Source: Chryseobacterium foetidum (GTDB lineage Bacteria; Bacteroidota; Bacteroidia; Flavobacteriales; Weeksellaceae). From it: 64,000 nt of DNA. Made by a program: the position numbers and the translations under genes. Of this stretch, positions 44,282 to 51,618 are shown in pieces. Position 1 is the first letter of the stretch. Every line of letters starts with the position of its first letter. Below the pieces are notes generated by a model that had not been told where the DNA came from, searched no databases, and saw only the letters and a list, made by a program, of their open reading frames with translations. Location of the stretch: NCBI RefSeq assembly GCF_025457425.1, contig NZ_JAMXIA010000001.1, positions 3,534,001 to 3,598,000 on the forward strand. Reading direction: 5' to 3'.

Positions 44282-45154
44282 ATGAAAAACATTTTCTCAA
44301 TACTGCTGTTGGTTGTTTTTTGTTCGGTATCCGCGCAAAACTTCAAACCCTACCAATTCTACGACAAAAAAGGAAAAGAAATAAAAACCGAAAAGCTGAT
44401 TAAAGAATTAGCTGAATACGACGTCGTTTTCTTTGGCGAAAACCACAACAATTCCATCAACCACTGGCTTCAGCTCAAAATTACCGAAGCCTTATTTGAA
44501 AAGAAAAACGGACAGCTGATTTTAGGCGCGGAAATGTTTGAAAGAGACAATCAAATTCAGTTAGATCAATATTTAAACGGAAAATTTGATGCTAAAACAT
44601 TGAAAGACTCCGCAAGATTGTGGAATAATTATGCCACAGATTACAAACCTTTGGTAGATTTTGCGAAAGACAAAAAACTGAAATTCATCGCCACCAATGT
44701 TCCAAGAAAATACGCTTCCCAAACCTCAAAGGAAGGTCTCGAATCGCTAAACAGATTATCAGCAAAAGAGAAAACCTATATCGCTCAGCTTCCGATAAAA
44801 GTTACTTTGGAAACTCCCGGTTATCCAGAAATGAAAAAAATGATGGGCGATCATGCCGACGAAATGAAAGTGATGAATTTCGTCTCAGCCCAAGCCATCA
44901 AAGACGCAACCATGGCTGAATCAATTTTAAAAAATTTCCAGTCCGGAAAAACATTCATCCACTACAACGGCAATTACCACAGCAAAGAATATGGCGGCAT
45001 TTACTGGTACATCAAACAGAAAAACCCAAACCTAAAAATGGCCGTAATCTCAGTCTTCGAATCAGAAGACCCTGAATTAAAAGTTCCTGCGAAAGATTAT
45101 ATCCCAACAGATTTCAATCTGGTTATTCCGGAAGATATGACGAAAACTTATTAG
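44282..45154 (+). CDS. ChaN family (DUF399) iron/heme-binding protein
   Basis: 290 residues. A signal peptide (IFSILLLVVFCSVSAQNF) and the ChaN/EreA-like fold: VVFFGENHNNSINHWLQL, LGAEMFERDNQIQLDQYL, MGDHADEMKVMNFVSAQAI and FIHYNGNYHSKEYGGIYWY. ChaN of Campylobacter binds two heme molecules and works with a heme TonB receptor; the location behind the heme operon agrees. It is separated from hmuS by a terminator and the palindromic element, so it has its own promoter. Confidence 0.9.
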   Translation: MKNIFSILLLVVFCSVSAQNFKPYQFYDKKGKEIKTEKLIKELAEYDVVFFGENHNNSINHWLQLKITEALFEKKNGQLILGAEMFERDNQIQLDQYLNGKFDAKTLKDSARLWNNYATDYKPLVDFAKDKKLKFIATNVPRKYASQTSKEGLESLNRLSAKEKTYIAQLPIKVTLETPGYPEMKKMMGDHADEMKVMNFVSAQAIKDATMAESILKNFQSGKTFIHYNGNYHSKEYGGIYWYIKQKNPNLKMAVISVFESEDPELKVPAKDYIPTDFNLVIPEDMTKTY

Positions 45155-45275
45155 AAAGAGCCAGGTAATAAGTAAAAGGAGCCAAGTAAGAATGTCGCAC
45201 AAAGTTTGTCATTCCGCAGGAATCTCGGCGTTGTACAATATGAAGAGCCAAAGCCAAAATTAAAAGAGCCAAGCG
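45153..45275 (+). repeat. GAGCCAGG units mixed with GTCATTCC repeat
   Basis: Begins at the ChaN stop codon with AAAGAGCCAGGTAATAAGTA and further GAGCCA units, interrupted by TTTGTCATTCCGCAGGAATC at about 45208-45227. Confidence 0.65.
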
Positions 45276-45279
45276 GGAA

Positions 45280-45345
45280 TGTCGCACAGATTCCACAGAT
45301 TCCACAGATTTAATCTGCTAAATCTGCCTGATCTGCGTGAGTTAA
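45280..45345. repeat. ATTCCACAG and AATCTG short repeats
   Basis: Two ATTCCACAG units are followed by TAATCTGC, AAATCTGCC and GATCTGCG, a degenerate repeat. A related tract, GATCTGTG-AAAATCTGTG, lies at 55863-55890. Confidence 0.45.
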
Positions 45346-45359
45346 AAAATACACACAAC

Positions 45360-45422
45360 GTTTGTCATTCCGAAGGAATCTAGGTATGGATATGAAGTTT
45401 AGATCCTTTCAGGATGACAAAC
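45360..45422. repeat. Palindromic repeat GTTTGTCAT...ATGACAAAC
   Basis: Outer arms GTTTGTCAT (45360-45368) and ATGACAAAC (45414-45422), inner ATTCC..GGAATCT and AGATCC..GGAT. This hairpin resembles a common dispersed repeat; part of it also occurs at about 45208. The ATG at 45414 belongs to the repeat, not to the deformylase gene. Confidence 0.65.
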
Positions 45423-45445
45423 TTTGTATTTAAAAAAACAGGCTC

Positions 45446-45453
45446 TATATTTG
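45446..45453 (+). promoter_or_regulatory. -7 promoter element of the exported deformylase-like gene (TATATTTG)
   Basis: Perfect TAnnTTTG match 17 bases before the ATG at 45471, which fixes that ATG as start. Confidence 0.6.
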
Positions 45454-45470
45454 CTCAACATTCTTCAAAA

Positions 45471-46097
45471 ATGAAAAAAATCTCCTTATTCTTTGTACTT
45501 TTCATCGGGTTAATCAACGCCCAGAAATTCACTCCCGATGAACTGAAAATCATCAATCAAGGCGACATTACGACCGCTTTACCTATTTACCAAACAACAG
45601 AAGATCATCAACATCAAACATTACTCAATATTTCCGCCGACATCGATCCGCTTGATAAAAATACAGCGGTTTTGGTCAGCAGAATGAAAGCGTCGCTTCA
45701 ATCCACCGACGGTGGAGTAGGCATTGCCGCACCGCAAGTGGGTATCAACAGAAAAGTAATCTGGGTACAGCGTTTTGACAAAGAAGGCGAACCGTTGGAA
45801 TACTTCCTAAATCCTATCATCACATGGAAATCTGAACTTCAGAATCTCGGTCCCGAGGGCGATCTTTCCATCTCCGATTTTTACGGTCAGTTTTACCGAA
45901 GCAAAGTCATCCAGCTGGAATATGTTGATTTAAAAGGTCAGAAATATACCGAAATAGTTGAAGGTTTCACAGCCGTCATCTTCCAGCACGAAATCGATCA
46001 TCTTTTCGGAATTTTAATTTCAGATAAAAATGAGAAAGAAAAGAATGATGCTTATTTGAAAGTGGATGCGTTTAAAAGGAGTGATTTTAAAAAATAA
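45471..46097 (+). CDS. Exported peptide-deformylase-like protein lacking the metal-ligand Cys
   Basis: 208 residues from the ATG at 45471. The fold is clearly that of peptide deformylase: motif 1 GVGIAAPQVG, motif 3 QHEIDHLFG with the two His ligands and catalytic Glu. Motif 2, normally EGCLS with the Cys metal ligand, reads EGDLS here. It also has an N-terminal signal peptide (KISLFFVLFIGLINAQ), unusual for an enzyme acting on nascent chains in the cytosol. It may bind metal through Asp or have a different, periplasmic role. It should not be taken as the housekeeping def. Confidence 0.88.
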   Translation: MKKISLFFVLFIGLINAQKFTPDELKIINQGDITTALPIYQTTEDHQHQTLLNISADIDPLDKNTAVLVSRMKASLQSTDGGVGIAAPQVGINRKVIWVQRFDKEGEPLEYFLNPIITWKSELQNLGPEGDLSISDFYGQFYRSKVIQLEYVDLKGQKYTEIVEGFTAVIFQHEIDHLFGILISDKNEKEKNDAYLKVDAFKRSDFKK

Positions 46098-46101
46098 TTG
46101 C

Positions 46102-46890
46102 TTAGTTTAAAACCTGAAAATGTGAATCTTTTAAAATGAAAAGCTTATCAGATACAACATGATCTCCTTCTTTATTAATTTCGATAATTCTGTTTTTGAG
46201 CTTTTCAATATTTTCTAATTCATTACTCCCTGTTATAAAAACCAAATCTCTGGAGGGAATTGCAAGAATAATTTCTCCATTAACCGGAAAATTATCTTCG
46301 TTCCAAATGTCGAATAAAATTAAACTCGATTCATAGTTTCCTCCCGCAAGAAGCATAAAAATACCGCTATCTCCGCTTCGTTCAATTTCAAGTAAAGATT
46401 CTAAGTTATTTACTGCTAAATCTTGTAAATCTTTTACATTTAAATTTAACACTTCCAAATCATTAGTAGTTAAATAAGAAATACTATCCTCTTTATCTTC
46501 TGCGTAGAAAATGTATAAGTCTGTATTATATTTTTCAAAAACGTGATTTTTTAAAAAGTCTTCATAAAGATTAGAGCACTCATCAAAAAATCTTTTATCT
46601 TTTATGATAGGAATTATATGATTTGCATCAATTGGTGTTTTTTGATAATATAAGTTCGAAGAAGATGTTGTGTATCTGTCAATTATTTCATCAAGATCTG
46701 AAGGTTCATAATTATATTCAGCGAATGCATTATTTAAAAAATGAGTATATATTTCTCCTTCAAGATCTATTATTTTAATTTCAAGTTCTTTGATTTCAAG
46801 ACAATCAATATTTTTAACTTTTGAGGTTAAATTTTCATAAAATAAATTGGTAAAATCGATTTCCGAAAGCAAATTTTTAGATTGACTCAT
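46102..46890 (-). CDS. DUF1444-like protein
   Basis: 262 residues, cytosolic, acidic. The segments HIIPIIKDKRFFDEC, LYIFYAEDKEDSISYLTTND and VKDLQDLAVNNLESLLEIE follow the DUF1444 (YtpP-like) pattern: a lone beta-sheet entry, then a 'YLT..DL..L...ELx.LA..NL' helix. No function is established. It converges with the deformylase-like gene, 4 bases apart. Confidence 0.75.
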   Translation of the reverse strand: MSQSKNLLSEIDFTNLFYENLTSKVKNIDCLEIKELEIKIIDLEGEIYTHFLNNAFAEYNYEPSDLDEIIDRYTTSSSNLYYQKTPIDANHIIPIIKDKRFFDECSNLYEDFLKNHVFEKYNTDLYIFYAEDKEDSISYLTTNDLEVLNLNVKDLQDLAVNNLESLLEIERSGDSGIFMLLAGGNYESSLILFDIWNEDNFPVNGEIILAIPSRDLVFITGSNELENIEKLKNRIIEINKEGDHVVSDKLFILKDSHFQVLN

Positions 46891-47030
46891 TTTTTAAAAT
46901 AAAGAAATTTAATATGAACTCAAAGATAAATTAATTCTTGTCACTATTTAATTTTCAAGTAGAAATTAATACAATAATCAAAAAAAACACGAATCAAAAA
47001 ATTCGTGTTATTACCTAATTTATATTTAAA

Positions 47031-47408
47031 TTATTCTGTAGAACTGGTTTTCTCCCCATACAAACTCGTCCTGTAATTAATTCCCCAATTCGCCACTTCA
47101 TCAATAATCGGAGCCAAAGTTTTACCAAACTCAGTGATTTCGTATTCTACCGTGACAGGTTTTGTGTCCAGAACTTCTCTTGTAATCAAATGATTCATCT
47201 CCAGATCCTGAAGTTCTTTTGAAAGCATTTTTGCGCCAATTCCGTCCACTTCACGGAGCAGATCCATAAATCTCATCTTATTACTCTGCAAAAGCGTCCC
47301 CACAATATGGAATTTCCATTTGCCTGAAAGCAGTTCTACAGTATCTTTTATTGCATTCATGCGATGCTTGCAGATAGCGTTATTGTTGACGGTTGATGTT
47401 TTTTTCAT
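47031..47408 (-). CDS. HxlR family transcriptional regulator
   Basis: 125 residues. Winged helix of the HxlR type: CKHRMNAIKDTVELLSGKWK, GIGAKMLSKELQDLEMNHLI, VTYEITEFGK-like wing (VEYEITEFGKTLAPIIDEV). The N-terminal Cys (AICKHR) is the conserved residue used for redox or electrophile sensing in several members. It is divergent from a DsbA-like lipoprotein gene, with a composite palindrome between them, so that gene is its probable target. Confidence 0.93.
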   Translation of the reverse strand: MKKTSTVNNNAICKHRMNAIKDTVELLSGKWKFHIVGTLLQSNKMRFMDLLREVDGIGAKMLSKELQDLEMNHLITREVLDTKPVTVEYEITEFGKTLAPIIDEVANWGINYRTSLYGEKTSSTE

Positions 47409-47427
47409 ATTGTTTTTATTTAGAGTT

Positions 47428-47435
47428 CAAAGATA
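47428..47435 (-). promoter_or_regulatory. -7 promoter element of hxlR-type gene (TATCTTTG)
   Basis: TAnnTTTG match on the minus strand; the -33 position falls within the palindrome at 47453-47488, which suggests autoregulation. Confidence 0.55.
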
Positions 47436-47452
47436 CAAATTTTCAGATAGGT

Positions 47453-47488
47453 AGTTTCTTCGAGGAAACCGGTTTCCAAAGTGAAACT
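47453..47488. promoter_or_regulatory. Composite palindrome, putative HxlR operator
   Basis: Inner perfect 14-mer GGAAACCGGTTTCC (47464-47477), outer arms AGTTTC (47453-47458) and GAAACT (47483-47488). Inner and outer dyads share the same centre (47470.5). Confidence 0.75.
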
Positions 47489-47515
47489 CATGGTATTTTA
47501 GAATTTTCATTGTCT

Positions 47516-47523
47516 TAGATTTG
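47516..47523 (+). promoter_or_regulatory. -7 promoter element of the DsbA-like gene (TAGATTTG)
   Basis: TAnnTTTG match 20 bases before the ATG at 47544; the palindrome ends 27 bases upstream. Confidence 0.55.
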
Positions 47524-47543
47524 CTGAAGTAAGAGAATTTCTA

Positions 47544-48545
47544 ATGAGATTTTATAGAAATTTGATCATCTGCAGCCTGAGCATCCTGTCTTTATCCTGC
47601 AGTGGTCAGACCGACAAAAAAAAGAATAAGAAAATGAGTACACAGACAAACAACCCACTTCTTTGCGACCCTGAAACAGGAGTTTGTGGAGTTTCGGGAA
47701 GTGAAGAAAACGGTTCAGTAACTATTGATACAACCGAAAAATCTGTCAAAGTAATCTATTTTACAGACCCAATCTGTTCATCCTGCTGGGGAATCGAGCC
47801 TCAGTTGAGAAAAATGAAACTCGAATACGGAAAAGAAATCGACGTAGAATACCACATGGGCGGACTTCTGCCAGACTGGAGCTACAATAGTGGAGGCATC
47901 AGCAAACCGTCTGATGTCGCCCATCACTGGGATGAAGTAAGCGGTTACTACGACATGCCGATTGATGGTGATGTATGGTTGCAGGATCCTTTGGATTCTT
48001 CCTATCCACCATCGATTGCTTTCAAAGCAGCGCAGTTGCAGAGCGAGGAAAAGGCTATTCTTTTTATGAGAGAACTGAGAGAATTGGTTTTCCTAAAAAA
48101 GAAGAACATCGCCAAATGGGAAAATATGGCTTTGGCTGCTGAAAAAGTGGGCCTTGATGTAAAACAGTTAAAATCAGATTTTGAAGGTAAAGCAAAAACG
48201 CTATTTGAAGATGATCTTAAAATGGCGAGAGAATTGGGTGTAAGAGGATTTCCCACTATCTTTTTTGTGAATAATAAAGGCGAAAAACAAATGGTTTACG
48301 GTTCAAAACCTTATCCTTTTTACGAAACTGCAATTCTTACAGTTAATCCAAAAGCTGAAAAATCTGAATTTGCAAAAGACTGGAAATCGTTATTTAAAAA
48401 ATACAGTTCATTAACTGCAAAAGAGTTTACAGAACTTTCCGGAAACGGAAGAAAAGACAGCGAAAAAATGCTGAACGAACTGACTTCAAAGGGAAAACTG
48501 GAGAAGACAACCACAAAAAACGGTTCGATGTGGACCATAAAATAG
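47544..48545 (+). CDS. DsbA/FrnE-like thioredoxin-fold lipoprotein
   Basis: 333 residues. Lipoprotein signal SILSLSCSGQ (Cys near residue 19), then a DsbA-type domain: VIYFTDPICSSCWGIEPQLR with CSSC active site, a helical insertion, and the cis-Pro loop VRGFPTIFFVNNKG. The C-terminal ~80 residues form an extra helical, winged-helix-like extension (FTELSGNGRKDSEKMLNELT, then KGKLEKTTTKNGSMWTI). It is probably a thiol oxidoreductase at the envelope. Control by the divergent HxlR regulator suggests a thiol or electrophile stress response. Confidence 0.88.
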   Translation: MRFYRNLIICSLSILSLSCSGQTDKKKNKKMSTQTNNPLLCDPETGVCGVSGSEENGSVTIDTTEKSVKVIYFTDPICSSCWGIEPQLRKMKLEYGKEIDVEYHMGGLLPDWSYNSGGISKPSDVAHHWDEVSGYYDMPIDGDVWLQDPLDSSYPPSIAFKAAQLQSEEKAILFMRELRELVFLKKKNIAKWENMALAAEKVGLDVKQLKSDFEGKAKTLFEDDLKMARELGVRGFPTIFFVNNKGEKQMVYGSKPYPFYETAILTVNPKAEKSEFAKDWKSLFKKYSSLTAKEFTELSGNGRKDSEKMLNELTSKGKLEKTTTKNGSMWTIK

Positions 48546-48592
48546 ACCAAACATTTTATTTATATACTTACTAAAAAACATTTCTTTTTTGA

Positions 48593-48622
48593 ACGTCGCA
48601 GTTTTTCTGCGACGTTTTTTTC
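48593..48622 (+). terminator. Strong terminator after the DsbA-like gene
   Basis: Perfect 10-bp stem AACGTCGCAG/CTGCGACGTT, five-T loop, T run. The remaining ~280 bases up to the purB promoter contain degenerate direct repeats (TTCACTAAGTTCACAAA / CTTTGTGGTTAAA type) and no gene. Confidence 0.9.
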
Positions 48623-48903
48623 TGGAAAATTGTACTGAGTTTATGTTTAAAAACCTTTTGTATCATTTGTTTTTTGCACAATGAAAACAAAGGTTTTTCA
48701 CTAAGTTCACAAATTTCCAGTGTTCCTTGTGAAATTCATAGTGCTCTTTGTGGTTAAATGCGCAAAGCCTTTTCGGATATAATAATACACGCAAAAGTTT
48801 TGCACTTGCTATGTTGAAAAAATCAAAATATACATCATCTTTTCACTTAAAATTCCGCCAGTTATAGTTTTTAAAACCTCTTTCAATTCTCATCAAAAAA
48901 TCT

Positions 48904-48911
48904 TACTTTTG
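48904..48911 (+). promoter_or_regulatory. -7 promoter element of purB (TACTTTTG)
   Basis: TAnnTTTG match 28 bases before the purB ATG. Confidence 0.55.
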
Positions 48912-48939
48912 CATATCTATAAAAAAGTAAAAATAAAGA

Positions 48940-50367
48940 ATGAATTCCTACAAAAATCCTTTGGAAGAACGCTATTCAAGCGAAGAGATGTTGTTTAACT
49001 TTTCTCACAACAACAAATTCCAGAACTGGAGAAAGCTTTGGATCGCTTTGGCTGAGATTGAAAAAGACCTGGGTCTTGATATTACAGACGAGCAAATTGC
49101 AGAGTTGAAGGCCAATGTTGACAATATCGATTACGATAAAGCTGCTGAATACGAGAAGAAATTCCGTCATGATGTGATGGCTCACGTTCACGCTTATGGT
49201 GATGTCGCGCCTTCAGCAAAGGGAATTATTCACTTGGGAGCAACTTCAGCGTTTGTAGGAGACAATACAGATTTAATTCAAATCCGTGACGGACTTTTAA
49301 TTTTAAAGAAAAAGTTGGTCAACGTAATGAAAAATCTTTCTGATTTTGCAATTCAGTACAAAGACCTTCCAACTTTAGGATTCACACATTTTCAGCCGGC
49401 TCAGTTAACAACTGTCGGAAAAAGAGCAACACTTTGGCTACAGAGTTTGGTTCTTGACATAGAAGAATTGGATTTTTTCTTAGAAACATTAAGATTCAGA
49501 GGGGTAAAAGGAACAACCGGAACGGCTGCAAGTTTTCTTGAGCTTTTCAACGGCGATTATTCTAAAGTAAAACATTTAGATAAAGAATTATCAAAAAGAT
49601 TCGGTTTCGAAAAAGTTTTCGGAGTTTCGGGTCAGACTTACGACAGAAAAATCGATGCGAAAGTGGTGGCTTTATTAGGAAATATCGCACAATCTGCACA
49701 TAAGTTTACCAACGATTTGCGTTTGCTTCAAAATTTGAAAGAAGTTGAAGAACCATTCGAGAAAAACCAAATCGGTTCATCTGCAATGGCTTACAAGCGT
49801 AATCCAATGAGAAGTGAAAGAATCGGAGCGTTGGCAAAATACGTAATGTCTTTGACAACGAGTTCCGCAATGGTCGCTTCAACACAATGGTTTGAAAGAA
49901 CATTGGACGATTCTGCAAACAAAAGATTGACAATTCCTCAAGCATTCTTGGCGGTTGATGCAATTTTATTGATTTGGAACAACATTATGAATGGAATCGT
50001 GGTGTATCCAAACAGAATCAACAAACATATTATGGAAGAACTTCCTTTCATGGCGACAGAATACATCATCATGGAAGAAGTGAAAGCTGGTGGCGACCGT
50101 CAGGAAATCCACGAAGTGATCAGAGTTCACTCTATGGAAGCTTCCAAGCAGGTAAAAGAAGAAGGTAAGGAAAACGATTTGATTGAAAGAATTTTAAACG
50201 ATAATTCGTTGAAATTAGACAAATCAAAATTAAAAGAAGTTCTCGACCCGAAAAACTTTATCGGTTTTGCACCAATTCAGACTGAAGAATTCATTGCCAA
50301 TGAAGTTCAGCCGATTCTGGATGTGAACAGAGAATTGATTGGTTTAGAATCTGACCTTAAAGTATAA
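48940..50367 (+). CDS. purB: Adenylosuccinate lyase
   Basis: 475 residues, full length. It cleaves SAICAR and adenylosuccinate in purine synthesis. The superfamily signature is GSSAMAYKRNPMRSERIGAL; RHDVMAHVHAY and HLGATSAFVGDNTDL near residues 68-105 and THFQPAQLTTVGKRA are conserved active-site loops. Transcribed alone, although purL lies 1.2 kb downstream. Confidence 0.97.
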   Translation: MNSYKNPLEERYSSEEMLFNFSHNNKFQNWRKLWIALAEIEKDLGLDITDEQIAELKANVDNIDYDKAAEYEKKFRHDVMAHVHAYGDVAPSAKGIIHLGATSAFVGDNTDLIQIRDGLLILKKKLVNVMKNLSDFAIQYKDLPTLGFTHFQPAQLTTVGKRATLWLQSLVLDIEELDFFLETLRFRGVKGTTGTAASFLELFNGDYSKVKHLDKELSKRFGFEKVFGVSGQTYDRKIDAKVVALLGNIAQSAHKFTNDLRLLQNLKEVEEPFEKNQIGSSAMAYKRNPMRSERIGALAKYVMSLTTSSAMVASTQWFERTLDDSANKRLTIPQAFLAVDAILLIWNNIMNGIVVYPNRINKHIMEELPFMATEYIIMEEVKAGGDRQEIHEVIRVHSMEASKQVKEEGKENDLIERILNDNSLKLDKSKLKEVLDPKNFIGFAPIQTEEFIANEVQPILDVNRELIGLESDLKV

Positions 50368-50483
50368 ATATTGTGCAGTCTTTGGGCTGCATATTTAATT
50401 TTATAGTAAAGTCTTGTATTTTAGTTGAATAACACTTCAAAATGATAGAAAGATTATAAAGAGACTCTGACCTTAAGAAATTT

Positions 50484-51539
50484 ATGAAAGAAGATAATCA
50501 TTTGTCTGCCATTGATGAAAATCTGATTGAGAACATTAAATTTATTGTTCTCAAAGCTCGGGCAAATACTTATCAAAGAATAAATAAAGAATTGATCCTT
50601 ACCTATTGGGAAATTGGGAAAGAAATTGTGGAAGCGGAAAGAAGAAATAATATTGATTATTCCACATCAAGACAGATTATTCTAAAATTATCTAAACTAT
50701 TGACGAAAGAAATTGGAAAAGGGTTTTCCCGTTCTAATTTATTCAATATGAGGAAGTTTTATTTAGAATACTCAAGTGTCCAGTCAGCGACTGGACAGTC
50801 TGAAGAACTCTCATTGTCATCTATACAACTTACCTGGACGCATATTTGTGAATTACTCATCATTGAAGATAAAAACAAAAGAAGTTTTTACGAAAAAGAA
50901 ACGGTGAATGCGCATTGGTCGATTCGGGAACTGAAAAGACAAATTGACAGTTCTCTTTATGAAAGACTTTTGCTGTCTCAAGGAAAGTCTAACAAAGAAA
51001 AGGTTTTTGAGCTTTCAAAAAAGGGACAGGAACTTAATAAGGCTGAAGATATTCTCAAAAGTCCTTATGTTTTTGAGTTTCTCGGAATACCGGAAAATAA
51101 ACCTTTGCTTGAAAAAGATTTGGAGAAAAAACTCATTCGCCATATAGAAGATTTTCTTTTAGAATTGGGAAAAGGTTTTATGTTCGTAGGTTCGCAGCAA
51201 CGAGTAACTATCAACAATACACATTATTACGTTGATATGGTTTTCTATAACAAAATTTTGCAATGCTATATTTTAGTAGAATTGAAAACCACAAAATTAA
51301 ATATTTCAGACGGCGGGCAACTGAATACCTATCTCAATTATTACAAGACAGAAGTGAATGATGAAAATGATAATCCACCCATCGGAATTATTTTGTGTAC
51401 CGAAAAATATGAAATTACGGCAGAATATATTTTAGGAGGGTGTGAAAATAATCTTTTTGCCTCAAAGTATATTACTGTTTTGCCTGATAAGCAGAAATTA
51501 ATAGAAGAAGTTGAAAATGTGATGAATGTTACTAAATAA
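50484..51539 (+). CDS. DUF1016 (YhcG-type) PDDEXK nuclease-domain protein
   Basis: 351 residues. N-terminal DUF1016_N helical part (INKELILTYWEIGKEIVEAE, GFSRSNLFNMRKFYLEY, WTHICELLIIEDKNKRSFYE) and C-terminal nuclease-like part: QQRVTINNTHYYVDMVFYNK and CYILVELKTTKLNISDGGQL, where D, E-x-K form the PDDEXK site. Relatives are found as single genes or near restriction and defence loci; the function is not settled. No partner gene is next to it; it sits between purB and purL. Confidence 0.9.
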   Translation: MKEDNHLSAIDENLIENIKFIVLKARANTYQRINKELILTYWEIGKEIVEAERRNNIDYSTSRQIILKLSKLLTKEIGKGFSRSNLFNMRKFYLEYSSVQSATGQSEELSLSSIQLTWTHICELLIIEDKNKRSFYEKETVNAHWSIRELKRQIDSSLYERLLLSQGKSNKEKVFELSKKGQELNKAEDILKSPYVFEFLGIPENKPLLEKDLEKKLIRHIEDFLLELGKGFMFVGSQQRVTINNTHYYVDMVFYNKILQCYILVELKTTKLNISDGGQLNTYLNYYKTEVNDENDNPPIGIILCTEKYEITAEYILGGCENNLFASKYITVLPDKQKLIEEVENVMNVTK

Positions 51540-51618
51540 ACTTATTTTTCATCTCAATAAAATTAATAAATCTAATAAATGATTTTAGGATGAAAACTAA
51601 AATCTCATATCTATAAAA

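Noticed and set aside
45414..45470. Longer N-terminus of the deformylase-like protein
   Set aside because: The upstream ATG is part of a palindromic repeat and lies before the promoter element; the signal peptide starts at 45471.
50484..51539. DUF1016 protein as part of a defence island
   Set aside because: It is flanked by purB and purL with no restriction, toxin or phage genes, so there is no support from context.
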